Part shown: positions 1 to 5,659 of the stretch, piece after piece
Layout: the number at the start of each line of letters is the position of its first letter
Numbering within the stretch: the first letter of the stretch is position 1
Assembly: GCA_022791355.1 (NCBI GenBank)
Contig: JAAVYX010000038.1
Span: 1-7,518 of the forward strand
DNA length: 7,518 nt
Reading direction: 5' to 3'
From: Clostridiales bacterium
Lineage (GTDB): Bacteria; Bacillota; Clostridia; Oscillospirales; Acutalibacteraceae
The notes under the pieces: model-generated
What the model was told of the DNA's origin: nothing
Seen by the model: the letters and a program-made list of their open reading frames with translations, nothing else
Database searches by the model: none
Translations under genes and position numbers: made by a program

Positions 1-27
1 ATGGGGGAGAAAAACGCAAGCGCCTAC

Positions 28-46
28 GGCCGCCTCCAGGGCTGCG
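28..46 (+). repeat. 19-bp inverted repeat, left copy
   Basis: The sequence GGCCGCCTCCAGGGCTGCG recurs exactly, on the opposite strand, at 2923-2941. Similarity does not extend beyond the 19 bases on either side. The two copies bracket the whole ubiX-lipoprotein-ATPase operon in inverted orientation. Confidence 0.6.
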
Positions 47-520
47 CCGCTGACGCCACCTACGGGACTGCGTCCCTCCGATTGCTTCCGATTGCCTCCC
101 GCCGACACTCATCTGCGCTTCGGCTGACTACGTTTCACTTGTCCGCCGATAGTGAGATGTGGACGGTAGTTTTTTTGTAGCAGTCAAGGAAAGCAGCCGC
201 CTAAAAAGGCTCTGTGTCGTCTGGGAAGGGTGTCTCACGGAAAAACTTTGTTTTTCCTCTAAAACCTGTCGAAAAGGTTTTGTGATCCAATCCGCGGGAT
301 TTCCGTGGGCGCGTCTTTTGCACCCTTTTCTTCGCATAAAGATAAGTTGGTCGCGCCCCGCGATTCGGTTTTGGCGTAAGAAGATAAATATACCTGGCGC
401 GAAACCTTCTCCCAGCTCATAAAAAAGAACAGATTTGCTGCAAAACCTCTCACTCAGCCAATAAAAAAGGAAAAGTACTCATTCGAAAAAAATCCCGCTC
501 AAATAAAAAAACAGAAAGTC

Positions 521-526
521 AGGAGG
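521..526 (+). promoter_or_regulatory. Ribosome binding site that fixes the ubiX start
   Basis: A perfect AGGAGG lies eight bases before the CTG at 535. There is no ATG, GTG or TTG in this frame between the preceding stop (385-387) and the ATG at 592. Starting at 592 would remove the N-terminal strand and glycine-rich FMN loop. The site therefore supports initiation at CTG 535. Confidence 0.75.
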
Positions 527-534
527 CGATAGCC

Positions 535-1119
535 CTGAACACCTGGATATTCGCCATAACCGGCGCCAGCGGCGGCCCGGTCGCCCGCCGGATGCTGGAA
601 TACCTCTGTGCCCGGGAGCTCCGGCTGCACGTGGTGGCCAGCGACAACGGCCGCTTGGTTTTCGGGGAGGAAACCGGCGTAGCGTTGGAGGACTTCCTCG
701 CCGGTTTAGACCGGGGCAACCTCCACTTGCACGACAACCGGGATCTGACGGCCTCCATCGCCAGCGGGTCGGCGGCGGCGGTGGGAATGTTTATTGTCCC
801 CTGCTCCATGTCCACCGCCGGCAAGCTGGCCGCCGGCGCGGGAGACTCCTTGCTCTGCCGGGCCGCCGACGTCTGTATGAAGGAAGGACGGCGGCTGGTC
901 CTCTGTCCCCGTGAAACGCCCTTGAGTGAAATCCACCTGCGCAACCTGCTGACCCTGCGCCGGGCCGGCTGCGTCGTCTGCCCGCCCATGCCCGCCTTTT
1001 ACAGCCAGTTTTTAACCATAGAGGAAATGGTAGACGGGCTGGCCGGCCGGGTCCTGGCGGCGGGCGGCATTGAAAACGACCTGTATAAACGCTGGGAGGG
1101 AATCGCGTGTCCTACATAA
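535..1119 (+). CDS. ubiX: UbiX/Pad-family flavin prenyltransferase
   Basis: UbiX enzymes join a dimethylallyl group to reduced FMN, making the prenyl-FMN cofactor used by UbiD-type decarboxylases. The 194-residue product has the family's usual length and layout. Visible motifs are the N-terminal flavin loop ITGASGG (8-14), the serine of VVAS (36), PCSMSTAGKLAAG (89-101), RAAD (109-112), KEGRR (116-120), PRETPL (125-130), PPMPAFY (150-156) and a C-terminal KRW (185-187). These correspond to the Lys, Arg-Glu, Tyr and Trp positions of the active site known in the family, so it should be active. The start is read as CTG at 535, eight bases after AGGAGG. It is the first gene of an operon and overlaps the lipoprotein gene by 13 bases. 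No UbiD partner is present in the window, so the pathway served (menaquinone synthesis or aromatic acid decarboxylation) cannot be decided. The family is near certain; the role is not. Confidence 0.93.
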   Translation: MNTWIFAITGASGGPVARRMLEYLCARELRLHVVASDNGRLVFGEETGVALEDFLAGLDRGNLHLHDNRDLTASIASGSAAAVGMFIVPCSMSTAGKLAAGAGDSLLCRAADVCMKEGRRLVLCPRETPLSEIHLRNLLTLRRAGCVVCPPMPAFYSQFLTIEEMVDGLAGRVLAAGGIENDLYKRWEGIACPT

Positions 1120-2081
1120 AAGCAAACGGCCCCGCCGGCCCGCTCCGGGGCCGGCGCAAGGGGACGGGCCGTCTGACCGCCCTTCTCCTTTGTCTTATCC
1201 TGCTGGCGGCGCTGCCGGGCTGCGGGAGCAAAAAGCAGCCCGTCCTCACGGTCGGCGTCCTGCCCGACCTGGATTCCATCCCCCTCATGACGGCCGCCCA
1301 GTCGGGTTATCTGCCGGATAATATCCATCTAGAGGTCTACAAAAGCCCGGTGGACCGGGACAGCGCCCTTTACAGCGGCCACCTGGACGGGGCCGTATCC
1401 GATCTGGCGGCCGCCTGTCTGGCCGCCGCCAACGGCCAACCCTACAAGGCCCTGAGCGTAACCGACGGCTGCTATCGGCTGGTGGCCGCCGGGAAGACCG
1501 ACATACGCTCCATACAGGAGCTGCGGGGCAAACGGGTGGGACTCAGCGTCAACACCGTTATCGAGTACGCCGCCGACCGGCTTTTAAAGGCCGGCGGCCT
1601 CTCCCCGGACCAAGTGGAAAAAACGGCCGTCCCCTCCATCCCCACCCGGTTGGAGCTGCTCTCGGCCGGAAAGCTGGAGGCCGCCGTTCTCCCCGAGCCC
1701 TACGCCTCGGCGGCCATAGCCGCCGGCGGCCGGCCGCTGGGCTCCTCGGCGGATTTACAGATGGACGCCGGTCTGCTCCTCTTTTCCGAAAAGACCCTGT
1801 CCCAAAAACAAGACCTGCTGGCCGCCCTCCTCAGGGGCTATAACCAAGCCGTCAGGGACTTGAACAGCGGCGCGGCCGCGCCCGCCGCTGCGGCCGACGC
1901 TTTGGGACTTCCCGCCTCCCTTACCCCTGATCAGCTGCCCGCGTACCGCCCGGCCGTTCTGCCCGGTGAGGCCGACGTCGCAGCCGCCGCGGGCTGGCTG
2001 GCCGATAAGACCATTATAGCCGAACCGCCTGCTTTCTCCGCCGTCTGCGGCGATTTGGAGAGGATTTTGTCCCGTGGATAA
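1107..2081 (+). CDS. ABC transporter substrate-binding lipoprotein, SsuA/THI5-like
   Basis: This is a predicted extracytoplasmic solute-binding lipoprotein of 324 residues. A basic N-terminus is followed by a hydrophobic segment (about 23-36) and a lipobox, LPGC, with Cys39 as the likely lipidated residue. The mature part opens LTVGVLPDLDSIPL (47-60) and continues with a DGAVSDLAAA segment (94-103) and a lobe-two pattern, ELRGKRVGLSV (138-148). This is the usual layout of the NMT1/THI5-like and SsuA/TauA group, which bind small organic ligands such as sulfonates, pyrimidine precursors or aromatic acids. The ligand cannot be read from the sequence. Translation starts at GTG 1107, six bases after GGGAGGG, inside the end of ubiX. 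The stop overlaps the ATPase start by eight bases. The long basic pre-region before the signal helix leaves some doubt about the exact start. MqnA/MqnD enzymes share this fold, but the lipobox and adjacent ATPase favour a transporter. Confidence 0.85.
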   Translation: MSYIKANGPAGPLRGRRKGTGRLTALLLCLILLAALPGCGSKKQPVLTVGVLPDLDSIPLMTAAQSGYLPDNIHLEVYKSPVDRDSALYSGHLDGAVSDLAAACLAAANGQPYKALSVTDGCYRLVAAGKTDIRSIQELRGKRVGLSVNTVIEYAADRLLKAGGLSPDQVEKTAVPSIPTRLELLSAGKLEAAVLPEPYASAAIAAGGRPLGSSADLQMDAGLLLFSEKTLSQKQDLLAALLRGYNQAVRDLNSGAAAPAAAADALGLPASLTPDQLPAYRPAVLPGEADVAAAAGWLADKTIIAEPPAFSAVCGDLERILSRG

Positions 2082-2772
2082 TCAGCCTCTTTTAGAGCTT
2101 ACCGTCCGCCGCGCCTTCTATCCTCCCGCCAGGGGGGACGGTCCTTCTCCCACCGTTGGACGGCCCGTAAGTCTGCGGCTGACCGCCGGGGACGGAGTCC
2201 TCCTGCGAGGGCCCTCGGGCTGCGGCAAATCTACCCTTTTAAAGATCGCCGCCGGCCTCCACTCCCATTATCAAGGGAGCCGCCGGCCGCACGAGGGACT
2301 TCTTGTGGGCTACATGCCCCAGGAGCCCTGCCTGCTGCCTTGGCGGACGGTAGGGCAGAACATAACCGGCCTGGCCCGCGCGGCGGGACGAAGGCCTTCC
2401 CCCGACGCGGCGGCGCGGATCTGCCGCCGCCTATGCTTACAGGGATTGGAGGACCGCTATCCCGCCGCCCTCAGCGGCGGGCAGTACCGTCGGGTCATGC
2501 TGGCCAGAACCCTGCTGGCCGGTCCGACCCTGCTCCTGCTGGACGAACCCTTTACCGGACTGGATGAAGGCTGCCAGGAACAGGTTTGGAGGCTTTTAGA
2601 GGACTACCTGGCTCAGGTTCCCGCCGCCCTGCTGCTGGCTACCCACCAGCCCGACGTTCTTACCCAGCCGGACAGTTGGTCCCGCTGGCGGACCCTGTCC
2701 TTTGAGCCGCCGGCCGGCCGCCCGGCGGGAGGAGAGGCGGGAGGAGAGATCAATAGCGGTCTTACGGCATAG
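2074..2772 (+). CDS. ABC transporter ATP-binding protein, SsuB/TauB-like
   Basis: This is the cytoplasmic ATPase that would power uptake with the upstream binding protein. All core motifs of an ABC nucleotide-binding domain are present: Walker A GPSGCGKST (46-54), Q-loop in YMPQEPCLLPWRTV (Gln83), signature LSGGQ (133-137), Walker B LLLLDEP (153-159) with the catalytic Glu, D-loop GLDE (162-165) and H-loop His191. The LLPW after the Q-loop is typical of the nitrate/sulfonate/taurine group. The 232 residues are slightly short for this group, and the last ~25 are a Gly/Ala/Arg-rich tail without family resemblance. GTG at 2074 is preceded by GGAGAGG about ten bases upstream and overlaps the lipoprotein stop. 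No permease gene follows: the next ~920 bases hold repeats and a doubtful open frame. The transporter must borrow a permease encoded elsewhere, or has lost its own. Confidence 0.92.
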   Translation: MDNQPLLELTVRRAFYPPARGDGPSPTVGRPVSLRLTAGDGVLLRGPSGCGKSTLLKIAAGLHSHYQGSRRPHEGLLVGYMPQEPCLLPWRTVGQNITGLARAAGRRPSPDAAARICRRLCLQGLEDRYPAALSGGQYRRVMLARTLLAGPTLLLLDEPFTGLDEGCQEQVWRLLEDYLAQVPAALLLATHQPDVLTQPDSWSRWRTLSFEPPAGRPAGGEAGGEINSGLTA

Positions 2773-2832
2773 CCGGAAAGCGTTTTGTTTGATCCAGTCG
2801 GGCTATCGCCATTACGTGATATTTAGGGCTTC

Positions 2833-3042
2833 TCAGTTAAAAGAGATGCGCTGCTTGCCGTTTTCCTCCCAGGCCGCTTCAGCAGCGGGGCCGCAGGGGT
2901 AAGGATCCCCCAGCCGGAAGATCGCAGCCCTGGAGGCGGCCAAGATATCCCGTAGGATACCGCGGGCAATCGCGCTTTTGTCCCCTAACTTTTGGAGTAT
3001 CCTTATAGGGAAACCTGGCCTGAAACTTCCCGCCCGCTTATA
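2833..3042 (-). pseudogene. Possible minus-strand gene remnant, unrecognised
   Basis: A 69-codon open frame runs from just after a TAA (3043-3045) to a TGA (2833-2835) without any ATG or GTG start. The translation has a natural-looking composition: ILQKLGDKSAIARGILRDIL in the middle and LGDPYPCGPAAEAAWEENGK near the end, finishing QRISFN. It could be the C-terminal remnant of a lost gene, a gene with an unusual start, or chance in GC-rich DNA. I do not recognise the family. There is no ribosome site upstream, and repeats lie just beyond it, which fits decay or rearrangement. Confidence 0.3.
2923..2941 (-). repeat. 19-bp inverted repeat, right copy
   Basis: This is the exact reverse complement of positions 28-46. 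It lies inside the doubtful minus-strand frame 2833-3042, about 150 bases after the ATPase stop codon. Confidence 0.6.
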
Positions 3043-3159
3043 TTAAACAATTTGCAACGAACCCACGCAACGAAAAACAAACCATATGGTTACCATCTAC
3101 CTTGGGGGTAAATACGCACAGCAGCGGCCCAAAGGGTGGCCCTCACGGGCGGCCCGTCG

Positions 3160-3214
3160 GGGAACTAGCAGGGAACTAGCAGGGAACTAGCAGGGAACTA
3201 GCGGGGAACTGGCA
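3160..3214 (+). repeat. Five tandem 11-bp repeats
   Basis: Five head-to-tail copies of GGGAACTAGCA start at 3160, 3171, 3182, 3193 and 3204. The first three are identical, the fourth ends in G, and the fifth has TGG in place of TAG. There are no spacers, so this is not a CRISPR array. The 11-bp period is close to one helical turn, so a protein could meet each copy on the same face of the DNA; that is inference. Replication slippage is the simpler origin. Confidence 0.9.
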
Positions 3215-3242
3215 GCGTTCTCGGATGTAGGCGGGCGAAAGC

Positions 3243-3263
3243 TAGCCGCCCTATGGGCGGCTA
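3243..3263. repeat. Palindromic hairpin element, CCGCCC type
   Basis: This is a perfect 9-bp stem, TAGCCGCCC (3243-3251) with GGGCGGCTA (3255-3263), around a TAT loop. It is one member of the hairpin family spread over 3243-3500, sharing the outer AGCCG...CGGCT frame. Confidence 0.85.
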
Positions 3264-3272
3264 CCGAGGACA

Positions 3273-3284
3273 GCTCTGTCGAGC
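3273..3284. repeat. Degenerate palindromic hairpin element
   Basis: A short stem GCTC (3273-3276) with GAGC (3281-3284) encloses TGTC. The right arm continues GGCTAG as in the intact elements, but the left arm has diverged, so this looks like a decayed copy of the CCGCTC-type hairpin. Confidence 0.55.
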
Positions 3285-3295
3285 GGCTAGAGAAG

Positions 3296-3313
3296 GCCGC
3301 TCTATCGAGCGGC
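3296..3313. repeat. Palindromic hairpin element, CCGCTC type
   Basis: This is a perfect 7-bp stem, GCCGCTC (3296-3302) with GAGCGGC (3307-3313), around a TATC loop. It is followed by TACC, matching the flanks of the other elements. Confidence 0.85.
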
Positions 3314-3402
3314 TACCTACGGCCTCGCTAGCCCTCATTTTGGCTCGCCGCTGGGTCCTGTGGCGTTTTGCGGGCGGTAAACCCACGCTGGAAAGGCGGA
3401 TG

Positions 3403-3480
3403 TAGCCGTCCTTTAGGACGGCCGCCAGTAGCCGTCCTTTAGGATGGCCGCCAGTAGCCGTCCTTTAGGATGGCCGCCAG
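3403..3480 (+). repeat. Three tandem 26-bp hairpin repeats, CCGTCC type
   Basis: Three head-to-tail units start at 3403, 3429 and 3455. Each contains arms GCCGTCC and GGACGGC around a TTTA loop, followed by CGCCAG. Unit one has a perfect stem. Units two and three carry GGATGGC, which still pairs through a G-T (G-U in RNA) wobble. The units are otherwise identical, which indicates recent tandem duplication. Confidence 0.9.
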
Positions 3481-3484
3481 GTAA

Positions 3485-3500
3485 CCGCTCTGTCGAGCGG
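3485..3500. repeat. Palindromic hairpin element, CCGCTC type
   Basis: This is a perfect 6-bp stem, CCGCTC (3485-3490) with GAGCGG (3495-3500), around TGTC. It directly follows the tandem 26-bp units and resembles the elements at 3273 and 3296. Confidence 0.8.
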
Positions 3501-3615
3501 CCCGCGTACCCAGTTTCGCTCCGCTGCCTTTCCCACGGCTACCAAGACAACGCAGTTTGCGTGGACTTCCCCCCGTAATACCCTATCTGCTCTTTGCAGG
3601 TAGTTGGTCCCAATT

Positions 3616-3670
3616 AAAAATAGAAGCCCCTTGCGCGTTTGCTGTAAAGCGCGGCGGAGCTTCCATTTTT
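3616..3670. terminator. Bidirectional terminator between the convergent units
   Basis: Arms AAAAATAGAAGC (3616-3627) and GCTTCCATTTTT (3659-3670) pair with one mismatch; inside them a GCGC pair (3633-3636 with 3649-3652) can extend the structure. On the minus strand the stem ends in a U-run just beyond leuD, the expected place for its terminator. On the plus strand it also ends in five T residues and could stop transcripts coming through the repeat zone. Confidence 0.75.
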
Positions 3671-3695
3671 GATAGAAATATAAGGGAATACGGCC

Positions 3696-4184
3696 TTACA
3701 GCCGGTCGGCAATCGACTTTAACAGACCGCCCTTTTGGATAATGTTCTGAATAAAGGGCGGAAAGGGTTCGGCTTGGTAGGTCTTTCCAGCGGTGATGTT
3801 GGAGATCAGACCAGTGTCGAAGTCAACCGATACCTCGTCGCCGTCCTTTATATCGGCGGCCGCCTCGGGACATTCCAGAATAGCCAGGCCGATGTTGATG
3901 GCGTTGCGGTAGAAGATACGGGCGAAGCTGGCCGCGATGACGCAGGAAATCCCGGAAGCCTTGATGGCGATGGGGGCGTGCTCACGGGAGGAACCGCAGC
4001 CGAAGTTTTTATCGGCGGCCATAATGTCGCCCGGTTTTACCTTATGGATAAAATCCTTGTCGATATCCTCCATGCAGTGGGCTGCCAGCTCCTCGTGCGA
4101 GCTGGTGTTCAGATACCGGGCGGGGATGATAACGTCGGTATCCACATTAGAGCCGTATTTATGTACTTTGCCTTGCGCTTTCAT
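3696..4184 (-). CDS. leuD: 3-isopropylmalate dehydratase small subunit
   Basis: This is the small (swivel-domain) subunit of isopropylmalate isomerase, which with LeuC interconverts 2- and 3-isopropylmalate in leucine synthesis. In the citramalate route the same complex converts citramalate via citraconate to 3-methylmalate. The 162-residue length is that of the short, archaeal-like LeuD group, not the ~200-residue enterobacterial type. Visible features are the N-terminal NVDTDVIIPARYLNT (13-27), whose YLNT loop is the position known to influence substrate choice, and GCGSSREHAP (62-71). SFARIFYRNAINIGL (86-100) follows, also typical of the family. It starts 18 bases after the leuC stop, behind a GGAAGGGAG ribosome site, so the two are cotranscribed. 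A terminator lies just downstream, making it the last gene of the unit. Homoaconitase small subunits look similar, but the neighbouring cimA supports the leucine/isoleucine role. Confidence 0.93.
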   Translation of the reverse strand: MKAQGKVHKYGSNVDTDVIIPARYLNTSSHEELAAHCMEDIDKDFIHKVKPGDIMAADKNFGCGSSREHAPIAIKASGISCVIAASFARIFYRNAINIGLAILECPEAAADIKDGDEVSVDFDTGLISNITAGKTYQAEPFPPFIQNIIQKGGLLKSIADRL

Positions 4185-4202
4185 TCTCTTTCGCTCCCTT
4201 CC

Positions 4203-5468
4203 TTAATCGACGGCCTTTTCAGGGTCGGTGATATAGCCGGTGAGGGCCGAGGCCGCCGCCACGGCGGGACTAGCCAGGTAGACCTCGCTGTCCACGTGTC
4301 CCATGCGGCCTACAAAGTTGCGGTTGGTGGTGGAAACCGCCCGCTCCCCGGCCGCCAGAATACCCATGTGGCCGCCCAGGCAGGGGCCGCAGGTGGGGGT
4401 GGAGACGGCCGCGCCGGCCTTTACGAAGTCCTCCAAAAGCCCTAACCGCATAGCGTCCAGATAAATCTGCTGGGTGGCGGGGATGACGATGCAGCGAACC
4501 CCGTCGGCTACCCGTTTACCTCGCATGATGTCGGCGGCGACCTGTAAATCCTCCAGGCGACCGTTGGTGCAGGAGCCGATGACCACCTGGTCGATCTTGA
4601 CCTGACCGGCCTCGTCCACCGTTTTGGTGTTCTCAGGCAGGTGGGGAAAGGCCACGGTGGGCCGCAGGGCCGACAGATCGATGACCACCTCCTGATCGTA
4701 TACCGCGTCGGGGTCGGCGGCGTAAACCGTCGGCTCTCTTTTGAAACGGTTTTTGATATAGGCCATAGTCGTCTCGTCCACCGGGAAAATACCGTTTTTG
4801 GCCCCGGCCTCGATGGCCATGTTGGCGATACAGAGCCGGTCGTCCATGGTCAGCTCCTTTACGCCGTCGCCGGTAAACTCCAAGGAGCGATACAGGGCTC
4901 CGTCCACCCCGATCAAACCGATCAGATGGAGAATGACGTCCTTGCCGCTGATCCATTTGGCCTTTTTGCCCGTAAGGGTAACCTTGACGGCCGAGGGAAC
5001 CTTGAACCAGGTCGTACCGGTGGCCATGGCGGCGGCCAAATCGGTGGAGCCTACGCCGGTGGAGAAGGCGCCCAAAGCGCCGTAGGTGCAGGTGTGAGAG
5101 TCGGCTCCGATGACGCAGTCGCCCGGGCCCACCAGGCCCTGTTCGGGCAGCAGAGCGTGCTCCACGCCCATCTTCCCTACGTCGAAGTAGTTCTCGATGT
5201 CGTACTTGCCGGCGAAGATTCGCACCCGCTTGACCTGCTCGGCCGCCTTGATGTCCTTGTTGGGGGCGAAGTGGTCCATGACCAGGGAAATACGGCCCTT
5301 GTCGAAGACACGGGAGGCCCCGCTCTTCTCAAATTCGTTGATGGCCACGGGCGAGGTGATGTCGTTGCCCAGGCACATGTCCAGCCTCGCTTCAATGAGC
5401 TGGCCAGCCGTAACCGCAGGCAGGCCGGCGTGGGCGGCCAGGATTTTCTGGGTCATTGTCATTGCCAT
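4203..5468 (-). CDS. leuC: 3-isopropylmalate dehydratase large subunit
   Basis: This is the catalytic, iron-sulfur subunit of isopropylmalate isomerase, an aconitase-superfamily enzyme partnering with LeuD. The 421-residue product is the short form that pairs with short LeuD proteins. The three [4Fe-4S] ligands are visible as Cys300 in IGSCTNGR and Cys360 and Cys363 in TCGPCLGGHMG. Further family motifs are MDHFAPNKD (64-72), GADSHTCTYGALGAFSTGVG (121-140) and a C-terminal FVGRMGHVDSEVYLASP (385-401). Start ATG 5466-5468 lies six bases after AGAGGA; a second in-frame ATG two codons later is possible but less well spaced. The gene lies 191 bases after cimA on the same strand and may be cotranscribed with it, since no clear terminator lies between. 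Homoaconitate hydratases of this superfamily are hard to separate by motif alone; context favours LeuC. Confidence 0.94.
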   Translation of the reverse strand: MAMTMTQKILAAHAGLPAVTAGQLIEARLDMCLGNDITSPVAINEFEKSGASRVFDKGRISLVMDHFAPNKDIKAAEQVKRVRIFAGKYDIENYFDVGKMGVEHALLPEQGLVGPGDCVIGADSHTCTYGALGAFSTGVGSTDLAAAMATGTTWFKVPSAVKVTLTGKKAKWISGKDVILHLIGLIGVDGALYRSLEFTGDGVKELTMDDRLCIANMAIEAGAKNGIFPVDETTMAYIKNRFKREPTVYAADPDAVYDQEVVIDLSALRPTVAFPHLPENTKTVDEAGQVKIDQVVIGSCTNGRLEDLQVAADIMRGKRVADGVRCIVIPATQQIYLDAMRLGLLEDFVKAGAAVSTPTCGPCLGGHMGILAAGERAVSTTNRNFVGRMGHVDSEVYLASPAVAAASALTGYITDPEKAVD

Positions 5469-5659
5469 ATGGATTCCTCTTTTCTATATGTATTAGATCT
5501 GGATGGTTTACTGCCGCGGACAGGCGGATAAGTTCCCTCGCGGCCGGCCGGATTAAATTCAAAGGCCAAAGGGCGGCTCGAGGCCGGCGCCGTCAAATTC
5601 GATAAGGCCAACCAGTCGGACGCTGGCCGCGGACCGTCAGCCAGTCCCGGCCTCACAGC
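5469..5659. other. cimA-leuC spacer with an imperfect direct repeat
   Basis: The 191-bp gap contains two related segments in the same orientation, 5542-5569 and 5582-5611. Both start GGCCGGC, contain AAATTC and end AAGGCCAA. A 65-codon minus-strand GTG frame covers the gap and overlaps the leuC start, but it has no ribosome site or recognisable sequence. No strong terminator hairpin with a T-run is visible, so read-through from cimA to leuC is plausible. Confidence 0.5.

Larger units (their letters stand above)
1..534. other. Gene-free upstream region and leader of the ubiX operon
   Basis: I see no credible protein gene here. A 59-codon frame opens with ATG at base 1, but it has no visible ribosome site and no recognisable sequence. 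The first ~150 bases are GC-rich; the rest is clearly more AT-rich than the flanking genes. Visible structure includes a 10-bp tandem duplication (TCCGATTGCT/C at 77-96), a short hairpin with arms GGAAAAA and TTTTTCC around 239-257, a hairpin with arms AAAACCT (261-267) and AGGTTTT (275-281), and a long-range pairing of CGCGCC (352-357) with GGCGCG (396-401). Any promoter for the ubiX operon must lie here, but I cannot place a convincing -35/-10 pair. No known riboswitch consensus was recognised. Confidence 0.6.
2773..3159. other. Gene-poor stretch after the ATPase gene
   Basis: No gene with a start codon and ribosome site is visible on either strand. No strong terminator follows the ATPase gene directly. 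The stretch contains a 69-codon minus-strand open frame (listed separately), one copy of a 19-bp sequence found inverted near the window start, and a perfect 12-bp palindrome AACCATATGGTT at 3080-3091. Confidence 0.55.

Noticed and set aside
1..180. 59-codon frame beginning with ATG at base 1
   Set aside because: No recognisable sequence, no visible ribosome site, and its start simply coincides with the window edge.
519..989. 156-codon minus-strand frame opposite ubiX
   Set aside because: Arg/Ser/Pro-rich antisense shadow of a strongly conserved gene in GC-rich DNA.
592..1119. ubiX starting at ATG 592
   Set aside because: It would delete the ITGASGG flavin loop and has no ribosome site; CTG 535 has a perfect one.
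2702..2902. 66-codon plus-strand frame overlapping the ATPase end, considered as a permease remnant
   Set aside because: No hydrophobic helices and an Arg-rich start; it does not resemble a permease.
3160..3500. Repeat cluster considered as a CRISPR array
   Set aside because: Repeats are 11 or 26 bp, directly adjacent, with no unique spacers and no cas genes.
3735..4445. Long plus-strand frame opposite leuD and leuC
   Set aside because: Antisense shadow; Gly/Val-rich with no family motifs, while the opposite strand encodes clear aconitase-family motifs.
4641..5531. 296-codon plus-strand frame opposite leuC
   Set aside because: Antisense shadow of leuC with low-information composition.
5459..5656. 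65-codon minus-strand frame between cimA and leuC
   Set aside because: GTG start without a ribosome site and no recognisable sequence; its overlap with the leuC start is probably chance.
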